The notes under the pieces were generated by a model. It was given only the letters and a program-made list of their open reading frames with translations. It did no database searches and was not told where the DNA came from. The position numbers were made by a program, and so were the translations under genes. 64,000 nt of DNA from Mesorhizobium sp. WSM3860 (GTDB taxonomy: Bacteria; Pseudomonadota; Alphaproteobacteria; Rhizobiales; Rhizobiaceae), in NCBI RefSeq assembly GCF_002294995.1, contig NZ_NSGF01000020.1, positions 1 to 64,000 of the forward strand, read 5' to 3'. Shown here piece by piece: positions 16,159-25,268 of the stretch (the stretch's first letter is position 1; each line of letters begins with the position of its first letter).

Positions 16159-17898
16159 TCAGTAGCCCAGCGCCTCGCCGGAAGCGGCGCGGCTGTCGAT
16201 GGCTCCGTTATAGCGGGCGCCGCCGCCTTTCTCGATCTCCGCCAGGCTCTTGCCGCCGACCAGGATGCCGGCCGCCTGGCCCCAGGTCTGGTCGCTGAGA
16301 TCGAGATGATAGCCCATCCCGGCAAGCAGCCTTTCGGTGTCGGGGGAAAGCCCGAAAGGCTCGACATAGACGGTGTCGGGCAGCCATTGATGGTGGATGC
16401 GCGGCGCGTCGATCGCTTCCTGGATGTTCATGCCGTGGTCGATGACGTTGACGATCGCCTCCAGCGTGATGGTGATGATGCGCGAGCCGCCCGGGCTGCC
16501 GATGACCATGAACGGCTTGCCGTCCTTCGTGACTACAGTGGGGCTCATCGAGGACAGCGGCGTCTTCTTCGGCTGGATGGCGTTGGCCTCGCCCTGGACC
16601 AGTCCGTAAAGGTTTGGCACGCCCGGCTTCTGAGTGAAATCGTCCATTTCGTTGTTGAGCAGGATCCCGGTGCCGTCGGCGACGACGCCGGCGCCGAAAG
16701 AACCATTGAGCGTATAGGTGACGGCTACCGCGTCGCCGTCCTTGTCGATGATAGAATAATGGGTGGTTTCCTTCGACTCGCCGAAGCCCTTGGGCATCAG
16801 GTCCTTCGAGACCCCGGCGCGGAACGGATCGATCTTGTCGCGGATGTCCTTGGCATAGCCCTTCTCGAGCAGTTTCGAGACCGGATTGTCGACGAAATCC
16901 GGGTCGCCGAGCGCCGAATTGCGGTCGACATAGGCATGACGCATGGCCTCGACCATGACGTGGACGGTCTCGGCAGAGCCGGCGCCGAGATAGGACAGCG
17001 GATAGCCTTCGAGCACATTGAGGATTTCGCAGATGATGACGCCGCCCGAGCTCGGCGGCGGCGAGGAGATGATCTCGTAGCCCCGATAGGAACAGGTCAC
17101 TGGCTTCAGCTCGCGCACCGCGTATTGCTCGAAATCCCCTTTGGCGAGGATGCCGCCCTTGGCCCCGCTCGCCTTGACGATCGCGTCGGCAATCGGCCCT
17201 TTGTAGAAGGCATCGGGCCCTTTCTCGGAGATCGCCGAGAGCGAGGCCGCAAGGTCCGACTGAACTAGCTTCTCGCCGATGCCATAGGGCTTGCCGTCTT
17301 TTTTCAGGAAGATGCCGGCGGCGGCTGGGTCCTTCCCCAGACGGTCGGCGCTGCCGGCGAAGGAAGCCGCGTCGCCCTGGTTGAGCACGAAGCCGTCCTT
17401 GGCATAGGCGATCGCCGGGGCCATCAGGTCCTGTCTGGGCAAGGTGCCGTATTTCTCGCGCGCCATCTCGAAGCCGGCCACCGAACCAGGCACGCCGACG
17501 GCGAGATAACCGTCGAGGCTGGCACCTTTGATCGGCTTGCCGTCCTTGTCGAGATACATGGTCTTGGTCGCGGCAAGCGGCGCGCGCTCGCGAAAATCGA
17601 TGAAGGTCGAGCGGCCGTCCTTCAAGCGGATGGTCATGAAACCGCCGCCGCCGATATTGCCGGCGTTGGGATAGACGACCGCCAAAGCATAGCCGACGGC
17701 GACCGCCGCATCGACGGCGTTGCCGCCCTTCTTCAGCACGTCGACGCCGACTTCGGTGGCGAGATGCTGGGCGGTCACCACCATGCCGTGCTCGCCCTTG
17801 GCGGGAGCCGGCGAAGCCGCAAAAACGGCGGTCGATGGCGTGAAGGCAACAGTGAGTGCAAGGCTGACGGCGATCAGCGTCCGGCGGGTGAGATGCAT
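16159..17898 (-). CDS. ggt: Gamma-glutamyltransferase
   Basis: Periplasmic N-terminal-nucleophile hydrolase (579 aa) that cleaves the gamma-glutamyl bond of glutathione and related compounds. It has a Sec signal peptide (residues 1-28, ending VFAAS). The precursor would self-cleave before Thr378 in KETTHYSIIDKDGDAVAVTY to give large and small subunits. IGSPGGSRI and the IGGGGFMTI segment are also conserved family features. Start supported by GGAG upstream. Convergent with the small membrane protein. Confidence 0.93.
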   Translation of the reverse strand: MHLTRRTLIAVSLALTVAFTPSTAVFAASPAPAKGEHGMVVTAQHLATEVGVDVLKKGGNAVDAAVAVGYALAVVYPNAGNIGGGGFMTIRLKDGRSTFIDFRERAPLAATKTMYLDKDGKPIKGASLDGYLAVGVPGSVAGFEMAREKYGTLPRQDLMAPAIAYAKDGFVLNQGDAASFAGSADRLGKDPAAAGIFLKKDGKPYGIGEKLVQSDLAASLSAISEKGPDAFYKGPIADAIVKASGAKGGILAKGDFEQYAVRELKPVTCSYRGYEIISSPPPSSGGVIICEILNVLEGYPLSYLGAGSAETVHVMVEAMRHAYVDRNSALGDPDFVDNPVSKLLEKGYAKDIRDKIDPFRAGVSKDLMPKGFGESKETTHYSIIDKDGDAVAVTYTLNGSFGAGVVADGTGILLNNEMDDFTQKPGVPNLYGLVQGEANAIQPKKTPLSSMSPTVVTKDGKPFMVIGSPGGSRIITITLEAIVNVIDHGMNIQEAIDAPRIHHQWLPDTVYVEPFGLSPDTERLLAGMGYHLDLSDQTWGQAAGILVGGKSLAEIEKGGGARYNGAIDSRAASGEALGY

Positions 17899-18047
17899 GG
17901 CAGGTCTCCAAGGCGGGGGACGCCCAGGAAAGACGGTTGGAGCGGTTTAGTCCAATAACAATTGAAGTAGCCGCTCTGCCCGGGGTTCTCTTTTCAAGGC
18001 AGGCGCCGCCAATTGTGAGATTTGTCGGAGGTGATCCCGGATTCGCC

Positions 18048-19340
18048 TCAAACAATCCCGCCGCCGCCACCGCCAACGGCCGGCCTTTGCGCCGCGACCT
18101 TCGCCCGGTAGCCGGCCTGGCGATAGGCGGCGACCGGATCGATGGCGCCGCCGGTCCTGAGCCGCGCCATGGCGAGGATCGGCTCGACATCGGTGCGGTA
18201 GGCAGTCTTCAGCGTCTGCGTCGCCATCAGCGCGTCATTCGCTTCCTGGAAACCTTCCAGCGCCTTGCGGTCGACCAGCAGCGCCTGCGCATAGGCGCGC
18301 TGCACCTCGACCGCGGACAGCATCAGGCTTTCGATCGGATCGGTGACGTTGTGGCTCTGGTCGAGCATATGCGCGGGATGGAATCCTTTCGCGCCGGAAA
18401 GCTCGGCATCGACCAGCTCGTTGAAGACCAGGAACAGCCGGTAGGGATCGATCGAGCCGGCATCGAGATCGTCGTCGCCGTATTTGGAATCGTTGAAATG
18501 GAAGCCGCCGAGCTTGCCGAACTGGATCAGCCGTGACACGATCATCTCGATGTTGACGTTCGGCGCGTGGTGGCCGAGATCGACGAGGCAGAATGCCTTG
18601 TCGCCGAGCCCCTTGGCAATGATGTAGTTGGTGCCCCAATCCTGCACGACCGTCGAATAGAAGGCCGGCTCGTACATCTTGTGCTCGGTGAACAGCCGCC
18701 AGTCGTCCGGCAGGCCGGCATAGATTTCCCGCATGGCGTCGAGATAGCGCTCGAAGGCCTTGGCGAAATTGACCTGGCCGGGGAAGTTCGAGCCGTCGCC
18801 GATCCATACGGTCAGCGCCTTCGACCCCAGCGTCTTGCCGATCTCGATGCATTCGAGATTGTGCTCGACCGCCTGGCGGCGCGTGCCGGCATCGGCATGC
18901 GATAGCGAGCCGAATTTATAGGAGAGCTTCTGGTCTTTCGTGTCGGAAAAGGTGTTGGAGTTCATCGCATCGAAGCCAAGGCCGAAACGCGCCGCCGCCT
19001 GCTTCAGCCGGTTCGGATCGGCCTTGTCCCACGGGATATGCAGCGAGACGGTAGGCGTCGCCTGCGTCAGCTGGCTGATGACGGCGCAATCCTCGATCTT
19101 GTCGAAGATGTCGCGCGGCTCGCCGGCGCCGGGAAAACGGGCAAAGCGCGTGCCCCCGGTGCCGACGCCCCAGGACGGGATCGCGACGCCGAATTTTTCC
19201 ACCTCGTCGCGGATCGCATCGATGGCGATGCCGCACCGGTCGAGGCGCTCGCCGAGCGAGGCGTAGTCACGCTCGAGGTCGGGCTTGCGGGCAGCGTTGT
19301 GCTTGGCAACGAGGTCACCCGAGATAATCTGTTCGGACAC
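18048..19340 (-). CDS. rhaI: L-rhamnose isomerase
   Basis: Converts L-rhamnose to L-rhamnulose (430 aa, TIM-barrel isomerase of the Pseudomonas stutzeri type). Metal and substrate residues are visible in FTEHKMYEPAFYSTV, VDLGHHAPN and GGFHFNDSKYGDDDLDAGS. The start is a GTG at 19340 preceded by GGAGG at 8 bases; no ATG fits. The C-terminus ends in a six-Gly run (VGGGGGGIV). It follows rhaD on the minus strand, the rhaDI arrangement of rhizobia. Confidence 0.92.
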   Translation of the reverse strand: MSEQIISGDLVAKHNAARKPDLERDYASLGERLDRCGIAIDAIRDEVEKFGVAIPSWGVGTGGTRFARFPGAGEPRDIFDKIEDCAVISQLTQATPTVSLHIPWDKADPNRLKQAAARFGLGFDAMNSNTFSDTKDQKLSYKFGSLSHADAGTRRQAVEHNLECIEIGKTLGSKALTVWIGDGSNFPGQVNFAKAFERYLDAMREIYAGLPDDWRLFTEHKMYEPAFYSTVVQDWGTNYIIAKGLGDKAFCLVDLGHHAPNVNIEMIVSRLIQFGKLGGFHFNDSKYGDDDLDAGSIDPYRLFLVFNELVDAELSGAKGFHPAHMLDQSHNVTDPIESLMLSAVEVQRAYAQALLVDRKALEGFQEANDALMATQTLKTAYRTDVEPILAMARLRTGGAIDPVAAYRQAGYRAKVAAQRPAVGGGGGGIV

Positions 19341-19400
19341 TGCAATTCCTCCCAAGAATGCGTTCGGCCAGCGCCGCCCCTCATCCGCCTGCCGGCACCA

Positions 19401-19421
19401 TCTCCCCGCACAACGGGGAGA
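19401..19421. repeat. Intergenic hairpin between rhaD and rhaI
   Basis: TCTCCCCG and CGGGGAGA (19401-19408 and 19414-19421) form an 8-bp stem with a 5-base loop. The surrounding CCCTCATCCGCCTGCCGGCACC-like sequence (from about 19378) is shared in part with the larger inverted repeat at 28930-29102, so this is a partial copy of the same intergenic repeat family. It may set the rhaD/rhaI expression ratio. Confidence 0.6.
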
Positions 19422-19429
19422 AGGAAGGC

Positions 19430-21532
19430 CTACCGCGTAAAGCTCTGCGCGTTGCCGGCGTCGACATTGACGATGTTGCCGGTCGACTTGGCCGACATGT
19501 CGGAGGCGAAGAAGTAAATCGCCTCGGCGATGTCCTCCGGGAAGACCGAACGCTTCAGCATCGAGCGCGAGCGGTAATGCTCCTCGAGGTCGTCGGTCGA
19601 CATCTTGTAGGCGGCGGCGCGCTGTTCCTTCCATTCGCCGCTCCAGATCTTGGAGCCGCGCAGTACGGCGTCCGGATTGACGACGTTGACCCTGATCTGC
19701 GCCTCGGCACCTTCCAGCGCCAGGCAGCGCGCCAGATGGATCTCGGCTGCCTTGGCCGTGCAGTAAGCGGCGGCGTTGGGCGAAGCGGCGAGCCCGTTCT
19801 TGGAGGCGACAAAGACGACGTTGCCGCCGATCTTCTGGGCGCGGAACAGCCGAAAGGCCTCGCGCGAAACGAGGAAATAGCCGGTCGACAGGATGTCCAT
19901 ATTCTTGTTCCACAACGCCAGCGTCGTCTCCTCGATCGGCGCCGAGGAGGCCAGGCCGGCATTGGAAACCAGAATGTCGATGCCGCCGAACTGGACAGCC
20001 GTCTCGGCGAAACCTGTAGCGACCTGATCTTCCGAGGTCACGTCGATCCGCACCGGGCGGACGAAGTCCTTTCCGTAGGCCCTCGACAGCTCTTCGTGAG
20101 CGCCGGCAAGCGCGGCCTCGTCGATATCGGCGAGCACGACGCAGGCGCCTTCGCGCAACAGGCGGCTGGCGGTGGCGCGGCCGATGCCGCCGGCCCCGCC
20201 GGTGACCAGCGCGATCTGTCCCGCCAGCGCCTTCGGCTTCGGCAGGCGCTGGAGCTTGGCTTCTTCCAACTGCCAGTATTCAATGTCGAAGGCCTCCTGT
20301 GCCGGCAGGCCGACATAGGACGAGACGGTCGAGGCGCCGCGCATGACGTTGATGGCGTTGACATAAAACTCGCCCGATATGCGCGCTGTCGCCTTGTCGC
20401 CGGCGAAGGTGAACATGCCGACGCCCGGCATCAGATAGACGACCGCGTTCGGATCGCGGATGGCGGGCGAGTCCGGATGTTTGCAGCTGTCGTAGTAAGC
20501 CTGGTAGCCGACGCGATAGGCGGCAATGTCGTCGGCGAGGCGCGCGATGACGGCGTCGACATCCGGCTTTGCCGGATCGAACTCGATTACCAATGGCCGG
20601 ATCTTGGTGCGCAGGAAATGATCCGGGCAGGAGGTCCCCAGCGCCGCCAGCGGCCGCAGGTCTTTCGAATTGACGAATTCGAGCACCGCCGGCTGATCGT
20701 CGAAATGGCCGAGCTTATGGCTCTTTTCCGAGATCAGGCCGCGGATTCTCGGCATGAGTTTCGCGGCAATGGCGCGCCGTGCCGGTGCGTCGAGCGACTT
20801 CACCACCTCGCCGCCGAAGATCGCTTTGCCTTGCGATTTACGCTCGAACCAGTCGATCGCCTGGTTGATCACTGAAATCGTCGTTTCGTAGCATTCCTTC
20901 GGCGTGTCGCCCCAGGTGAAAAGGCCGTGGCTTTCGAGGACCACGCCTTTTGCGTCGGGGTTCTCGCGGCAGAATTTCTCCAGCCAGAGGCCGAGCTCGA
21001 AGCCCGGCCGTTTCCAGGGCAGCCAGCCGATGGCCTCGCCGAAGACCTCTTTCGTGATCGCCTTGGAATCCTTCGCCGCGGCGATCGCGATGATAGCATC
21101 GGGATGCATGTGGTCGACGCAAGCCTTCGGCACGAAGGCATGCAGCGGCGTGTCGATGGAGGCCGCGCGCGGATTGAGGTTGAAGGTGCAGTGGGGCAGA
21201 TAGCCCACCATCTCGTCCTCGTGGTCGACGCCGCGATAGAGGCCCTTCAGCGCGCGCAGCTTGTCCATGTAGAGGGTCGCAAACCCGTCGAGCTTGATCG
21301 AGGCGCTGTCGCCGCCCGAGCCCTTGACCCACAGCACCTCGACGTCCTCGCCGGTCAGCGGGTCTTTCTGCCAGACCTTGGACGAGGTGTTGCCGCCGCC
21401 ATAATTAGTGACGCGCTTGTCGGAACCCAGCGTGTTCGAGCGATAGACCAGAAGCTCGGGACCGCTCATCCCTTCGGCCTTTGCATCGTCCCACAGATTG
21501 GCGAGGCGCGAGCCAGAGCGCTTGTCGAGCAT
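19430..21532 (-). CDS. rhaD: Bifunctional rhamnulose-1-P aldolase / short-chain dehydrogenase
   Basis: Fusion protein (700 aa). Residues 1 to about 420 form a class II aldolase domain with zinc-ligand segments (DHMHPDAIIAIA; LESHGLFTWGD) that cleaves L-rhamnulose 1-phosphate into dihydroxyacetone phosphate and L-lactaldehyde. Residues from about 430 form a short-chain dehydrogenase with TGGAGGIGRA, NAG and a Y-x3-K (YCTAK) active site, suited to lactaldehyde. ATG 21532 lies behind GGGAGG. First gene of the minus-strand rhaDI unit, divergent from rhaR. Confidence 0.92.
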   Translation of the reverse strand: MLDKRSGSRLANLWDDAKAEGMSGPELLVYRSNTLGSDKRVTNYGGGNTSSKVWQKDPLTGEDVEVLWVKGSGGDSASIKLDGFATLYMDKLRALKGLYRGVDHEDEMVGYLPHCTFNLNPRAASIDTPLHAFVPKACVDHMHPDAIIAIAAAKDSKAITKEVFGEAIGWLPWKRPGFELGLWLEKFCRENPDAKGVVLESHGLFTWGDTPKECYETTISVINQAIDWFERKSQGKAIFGGEVVKSLDAPARRAIAAKLMPRIRGLISEKSHKLGHFDDQPAVLEFVNSKDLRPLAALGTSCPDHFLRTKIRPLVIEFDPAKPDVDAVIARLADDIAAYRVGYQAYYDSCKHPDSPAIRDPNAVVYLMPGVGMFTFAGDKATARISGEFYVNAINVMRGASTVSSYVGLPAQEAFDIEYWQLEEAKLQRLPKPKALAGQIALVTGGAGGIGRATASRLLREGACVVLADIDEAALAGAHEELSRAYGKDFVRPVRIDVTSEDQVATGFAETAVQFGGIDILVSNAGLASSAPIEETTLALWNKNMDILSTGYFLVSREAFRLFRAQKIGGNVVFVASKNGLAASPNAAAYCTAKAAEIHLARCLALEGAEAQIRVNVVNPDAVLRGSKIWSGEWKEQRAAAYKMSTDDLEEHYRSRSMLKRSVFPEDIAEAIYFFASDMSAKSTGNIVNVDAGNAQSFTR

Positions 21533-21580
21533 AGGTATCCTCCCTTGGGACGCTAAAAGGGCGCAGTCCGTTTTGGCTGG

Positions 21581-21700
21581 AATGTCTACGCAACAGGCGC
21601 TCTTGTCAATCAAAAACGATCAAGACCGATCATATTGCACTGCACAATGAAAATATGTGATCGGAAATGATTGACACTGCGCGTTTTCTGGTGCCTGATA
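21581..21700. promoter_or_regulatory. Divergent rha promoters with mirrored RhaR operators
   Basis: TGTCAATCA-AAAA-CGATCA at 21604-21622 is repeated inverted at 21658-21676 (reverse strand TGTCAATCA-TTTC-CGATCA), 15 of 19 bases identical. Each copy contains a TTGACA hexamer pointing away from the centre (minus strand at 21604-21609 toward rhaD; plus strand at 21671-21676 toward rhaR), with weak -10 candidates 17-18 bases on. A DeoR-type repressor bound here would cover both -35 boxes. Confidence 0.7.
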
Positions 21701-21719
21701 GCCAAGCAGGGAGGAACCA

Positions 21720-22529
21720 TTGCACGAGAAAGAGCGCCACAGGATCATTCTGTCCGCCGTCCAGGAAAAGCCTGTGGTGACGGTGCAGGAAATGGTCGAC
21801 CTGACGGACTCCTCCGAGGCGACGATCCGGCGCGATATCGCGGCCCTGCATGTGCAAAAACGCCTGCGCCGGGTGCGCGGCGGCGCCGAGGCGATCTCAC
21901 CGCCGCAAGTCATCGGCCTTGCCGGCCGGCCCTTCTCTGTCAACGAGACGCTGAACGCCGCACAGAAGCGGGCGATCGCGCGGGAAGCGGTGAACCTGTG
22001 CAAGGACGGCGAGCCGATCATCATCAACGGCGGCACGACGACCTTCCAGATGGTGCATTTCCTGACCGGCCGCCGCATGCCGATCTTCACCAACTCGTTC
22101 CCGATCGCCGAGCATCTGCTCAAGCATTCGAAGAACACGGTGATGCTGTCGGGCGGCACGATCTATCGCGAGCAGAACATCATCCTGTCGCCCTTCGACA
22201 ATGACGTGACGCGCAATTTCTATGCGCGCCGCATGTTCATGGGCGCGCAAGGCCTGGGGCCGCTCGGGCTGATGGAAGGCGACCCGCTGCTGATCCAGGC
22301 GGAGCAGAAACTGATCGACCAGGCCGACGAGCTGGTGGTGCTGGTCGATTCCTCGAAATTCCGCAAGCGCTCCAGCCTGATCCTGTGCGGGCTGTCGCGC
22401 ATCACCACCGTGATCACCGACGACGGCATCGACGACCGCGAAGCCAAGATGCTGGAAACCGCGGGCGTGGCGCTGATCGTCGCCCGCAAACAGTCAAGCG
22501 ACAAGGAAGAATCTTCACTGCAGGCCTGA
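21720..22529 (+). CDS. rhaR: DeoR family regulator of rhamnose genes
   Basis: 269 aa. N-terminal DeoR helix-turn-helix (VTVQEMVDLTDSSEATIRRDIAAL, residues about 20-45, with the RRD signature) and a C-terminal sugar-phosphate sensor domain of the ribose-isomerase-like fold (INGGTTTFQM; GAQGLGP; DSSKFRKRSS). The start is a TTG with GGAGG upstream. First gene of rhaRSTPQUK; probably represses both divergent units through the sites at 21604-21676. Confidence 0.9.
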   Translation: MHEKERHRIILSAVQEKPVVTVQEMVDLTDSSEATIRRDIAALHVQKRLRRVRGGAEAISPPQVIGLAGRPFSVNETLNAAQKRAIAREAVNLCKDGEPIIINGGTTTFQMVHFLTGRRMPIFTNSFPIAEHLLKHSKNTVMLSGGTIYREQNIILSPFDNDVTRNFYARRMFMGAQGLGPLGLMEGDPLLIQAEQKLIDQADELVVLVDSSKFRKRSSLILCGLSRITTVITDDGIDDREAKMLETAGVALIVARKQSSDKEESSLQA

Positions 22530-22584
22530 GGACAACTCGCACCCGCAGCGGCGATGGAATGCAACGCTCAAGGGAGGATATTCG

Positions 22585-23580
22585 ATGAGCTTTTTGAAGA
22601 AACTGCTGGTAACGGCGGCCTTGTCCGCCGCAATGTTCGTGAATGGCGCCTATGCCGAGAACGTCAAAATCGCGCTGGTCGTGAAATCGCTCGGCAACGG
22701 CTTCTTCGACGCCGCCAACAAGGGCGCCGAGGAAGCGGCCAAGGAACTGGGCGATGTCGACGTCATCTATACCGGTCCTACCAAGGCGACGGCGGAAGCG
22801 CAGATCGAGGTGATCAACTCGCTGATCGCGCAGAAGGTCAACGCCATCGCCGTCTCGGCCAATGACGCCGATGCGCTGGTGCCGGTGCTGAAGAAGGCGA
22901 TGGATCGCGGCATCACCGTGATCTCGTGGGATTCCGGCGTCGCCAAGGAAGGCCGCCAGCTTCACCTCAACCCGTCCGACACCAACTTGATCGGCGAGAC
23001 CATCATCAAGCTCGCCGCCGACTACCTGCCGGAAGGCGGCGATGTCGCCATCCTCTCGGCATCCTCGACCGCCACCAACCAGAATGCCTGGATCGAAGCG
23101 GCCAAGAAGGTGCTGCCGGAGAAGTTCCCGAAGATCAAGCTGGTAGCCACCGTCTATGGCGATGACGACTCGGCCAAGAGCACCGACGAAGCCAAGGGCC
23201 TGTTGAAATCCTATCCGAACCTCAAGGCGATCATCGCGCCGACCACCGTCGGCGTCGTTGCCGCCGCGCAGGTCGTCACCGACGAGAACCTGATCGGCAA
23301 GGTCAACGTCACCGGCCTCGCGCTGCCGTCGGAGTTCAAGAAGTTCATCGACAACGGCGCCAGCCAGGCGGTCGCGCTGTGGAACCCGATCGACCTCGGC
23401 TACTCGGCGATCTATCTCGCCCATGACCTGGCGGTGAAGAAGGAAGAGGCCAAGCCCGGCGCCACGCTGTCGATCGGCCGCGTCGGCAAAGTGACGCTCG
23501 ACGACACCAACTCGGCTGCGATGGCTCCGCCCTTCCAGTTCGACAAGACCAACATCGAGAAGTTCTCCAAGATCTATTGA
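22585..23580 (+). CDS. rhaS: Rhamnose ABC transporter, substrate-binding protein
   Basis: Periplasmic binding protein of the ribose-binding (PBP1) type, 331 aa. Sec signal peptide at residues 1-24 (LLVTAALSAAMFVNGAYA). Mature chain begins ENVKIALVVKSLGNGFFDAANKGA and keeps the family motif VSANDADAL. GGGAGGA precedes the ATG. It is followed by a strong hairpin before the ATPase gene, so it is probably made in excess over the other components. Confidence 0.92.
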   Translation: MSFLKKLLVTAALSAAMFVNGAYAENVKIALVVKSLGNGFFDAANKGAEEAAKELGDVDVIYTGPTKATAEAQIEVINSLIAQKVNAIAVSANDADALVPVLKKAMDRGITVISWDSGVAKEGRQLHLNPSDTNLIGETIIKLAADYLPEGGDVAILSASSTATNQNAWIEAAKKVLPEKFPKIKLVATVYGDDDSAKSTDEAKGLLKSYPNLKAIIAPTTVGVVAAAQVVTDENLIGKVNVTGLALPSEFKKFIDNGASQAVALWNPIDLGYSAIYLAHDLAVKKEEAKPGATLSIGRVGKVTLDDTNSAAMAPPFQFDKTNIEKFSKIY

Positions 23581-23592
23581 TCTGAGGAGCTT

Positions 23593-23631
23593 CGACCCTC
23601 CCCCCAAGGGGGCCCCAAGGGGGGAGGGTCG
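23593..23631 (+). terminator. GC-rich hairpin after rhaS (attenuating)
   Basis: Perfect 13-bp arms CGACCCTCCCCCC and GGGGGGAGGGTCG (23593-23605 and 23619-23631) enclose 13 bases. There is no T-run, so it may stabilise the rhaS 3' end and slow readthrough rather than terminate fully. Confidence 0.65.
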
Positions 23632-23711
23632 GCGAGGCGGTGTTGCGAAGCAAAACCGGCGAGACGGGGCGGGGGTGACGACACCTCCATGCACCAGGAC
23701 CTTAACTTGAT

Positions 23712-25268
23712 ATGCTAGACAACCCCTACCCCGCTCACGTTGTTCGCGACCCTCCCCACGAGCGGGGGGGCAAAGTGGCCCCGCGCCTGACGCTCTCAGG
23801 CATATCCAAGAGTTTCCCGGGCGTGCGGGCGCTCCACAATGTCAGCCTATCGCTCTACCCCGGACAGGTGACGGCGCTTATCGGCGAAAACGGCGCCGGC
23901 AAGTCGACACTGGTCAAGATCATGACCGGCATCTACCAGCCCGATGCCGGCGAAATCAGCATCGACGGCCTGGCCACGACGCTGCCCAGCGCGCATGCCG
24001 CCTTCGGCCACGGCATCACCGCGATCCATCAGGAGACGGTGCTGTTCGACGACCTTTCGGTCGCCGAAAACATCTTCCTCGGCCATGCGCCGCGCACCCG
24101 CTTCGGCACCATCGACTGGCGCACCATGCGCAAAAACGCGCGCGAAGTGCTGGAGACGATGCGCGCCGGCCATATCGACGCCGATGCTCGGCTGAAGGAC
24201 CTCGGCATCGCCAACAAGCATCTGGTAGCCGTTGCTCGCGCGATGTCGATCGACGCGCGCATCGTCATCATGGACGAGCCGACCGCCGCACTTTCGATGA
24301 AGGAGATCGAGGAGCTTTTCCTCTTGATCGAATTCCTGAAGAGCGAAGGCAAGGCGGTGCTCTTCATCAGCCACAAGTTCGACGAGATCTACCGCATCGC
24401 CGACCGCTACACCGTCTTCCGAGACGGCGAGATGGTCGGCGAAGGCCTGCTGAAAGACACCGGCCAGAACGAGATCGTGCGCATGATGGTCGGCCGCAAC
24501 GTCGACCACATTTTTCCGCAGCGCGAGCCGAAGATCGGCGCGCCGGTGCTGTCGGTCTCCGGCCTGTCGCACCCGACCGAGTTCGACGATATCGGCTTCG
24601 AATTGCGCAAGGGCGAAATCCTCGGCTTCTATGGTCTCGTCGGTGCCGGCCGCAGCGAAGTGATGCAGGCGATCGCCGGCATTACCCGCACCAGCCGCGG
24701 CACGATTTCGCTGGACGGCAACTCAATCGCGCCGAAATCGGCAGCCGATTCGATCGAGGCCGGCATCGTCTATGTGCCGGAAGAGCGCGGCAAGCAGGGT
24801 GTCGTCATCGGCCTGCCGATCTTCCAGAACGTGTCGCTGCCTTCGCTTGCGCGCACCTCGAAATCCGGCGTGCTCAAGCTGGCGGAAGAATTCTCGCTTG
24901 CCCGCTCCTACACCGAGCGGCTGGACCTGCGCGCCTCGTCGCTCAGCCAGGATGTCGGCACGCTTTCCGGCGGCAACCAGCAGAAGGTGGTCATCGCCAA
25001 ATGGCTGGCCACGACGCCGAAGGTGATCATCCTCGACGAACCCACCAAGGGCATCGATATCGGCTCCAAGGCCGCCGTGCACGGCTTCATGGCCGAGCTC
25101 GTCGCGCAAGGCCTCTCGGTGATCATGGTCTCGTCGGAGCTGCCGGAAATCCTCGGCATGTCCGACCGGGTGGTGGTCATGCGCGAGGGCCGTATCGCGG
25201 CGACCTACGACAACAAGGGGCTGGATGCCGAGACGCTGGTCCGGACGGCAGCGGGGATTGCGGCATGA
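23712..25268 (+). CDS. rhaT: Rhamnose ABC transporter, ATP-binding protein
   Basis: Fused double ATPase (518 aa) of the RbsA/MglA type. First domain has Walker A GENGAGKS (about residues 58-65) and MDEPTAALS; second has the degenerate P-loop GLVGAGRSE, signature LSGGNQQKV and ILDEPTKGID. The first 21 residues look like translated intergenic repeat. A GTG at 23775 (VAPRLTLSG), preceded by a G-rich stretch, is an equally good start. Overlaps rhaP by ATGA. Confidence 0.9.
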   Translation: MLDNPYPAHVVRDPPHERGGKVAPRLTLSGISKSFPGVRALHNVSLSLYPGQVTALIGENGAGKSTLVKIMTGIYQPDAGEISIDGLATTLPSAHAAFGHGITAIHQETVLFDDLSVAENIFLGHAPRTRFGTIDWRTMRKNAREVLETMRAGHIDADARLKDLGIANKHLVAVARAMSIDARIVIMDEPTAALSMKEIEELFLLIEFLKSEGKAVLFISHKFDEIYRIADRYTVFRDGEMVGEGLLKDTGQNEIVRMMVGRNVDHIFPQREPKIGAPVLSVSGLSHPTEFDDIGFELRKGEILGFYGLVGAGRSEVMQAIAGITRTSRGTISLDGNSIAPKSAADSIEAGIVYVPEERGKQGVVIGLPIFQNVSLPSLARTSKSGVLKLAEEFSLARSYTERLDLRASSLSQDVGTLSGGNQQKVVIAKWLATTPKVIILDEPTKGIDIGSKAAVHGFMAELVAQGLSVIMVSSELPEILGMSDRVVVMREGRIAATYDNKGLDAETLVRTAAGIAA

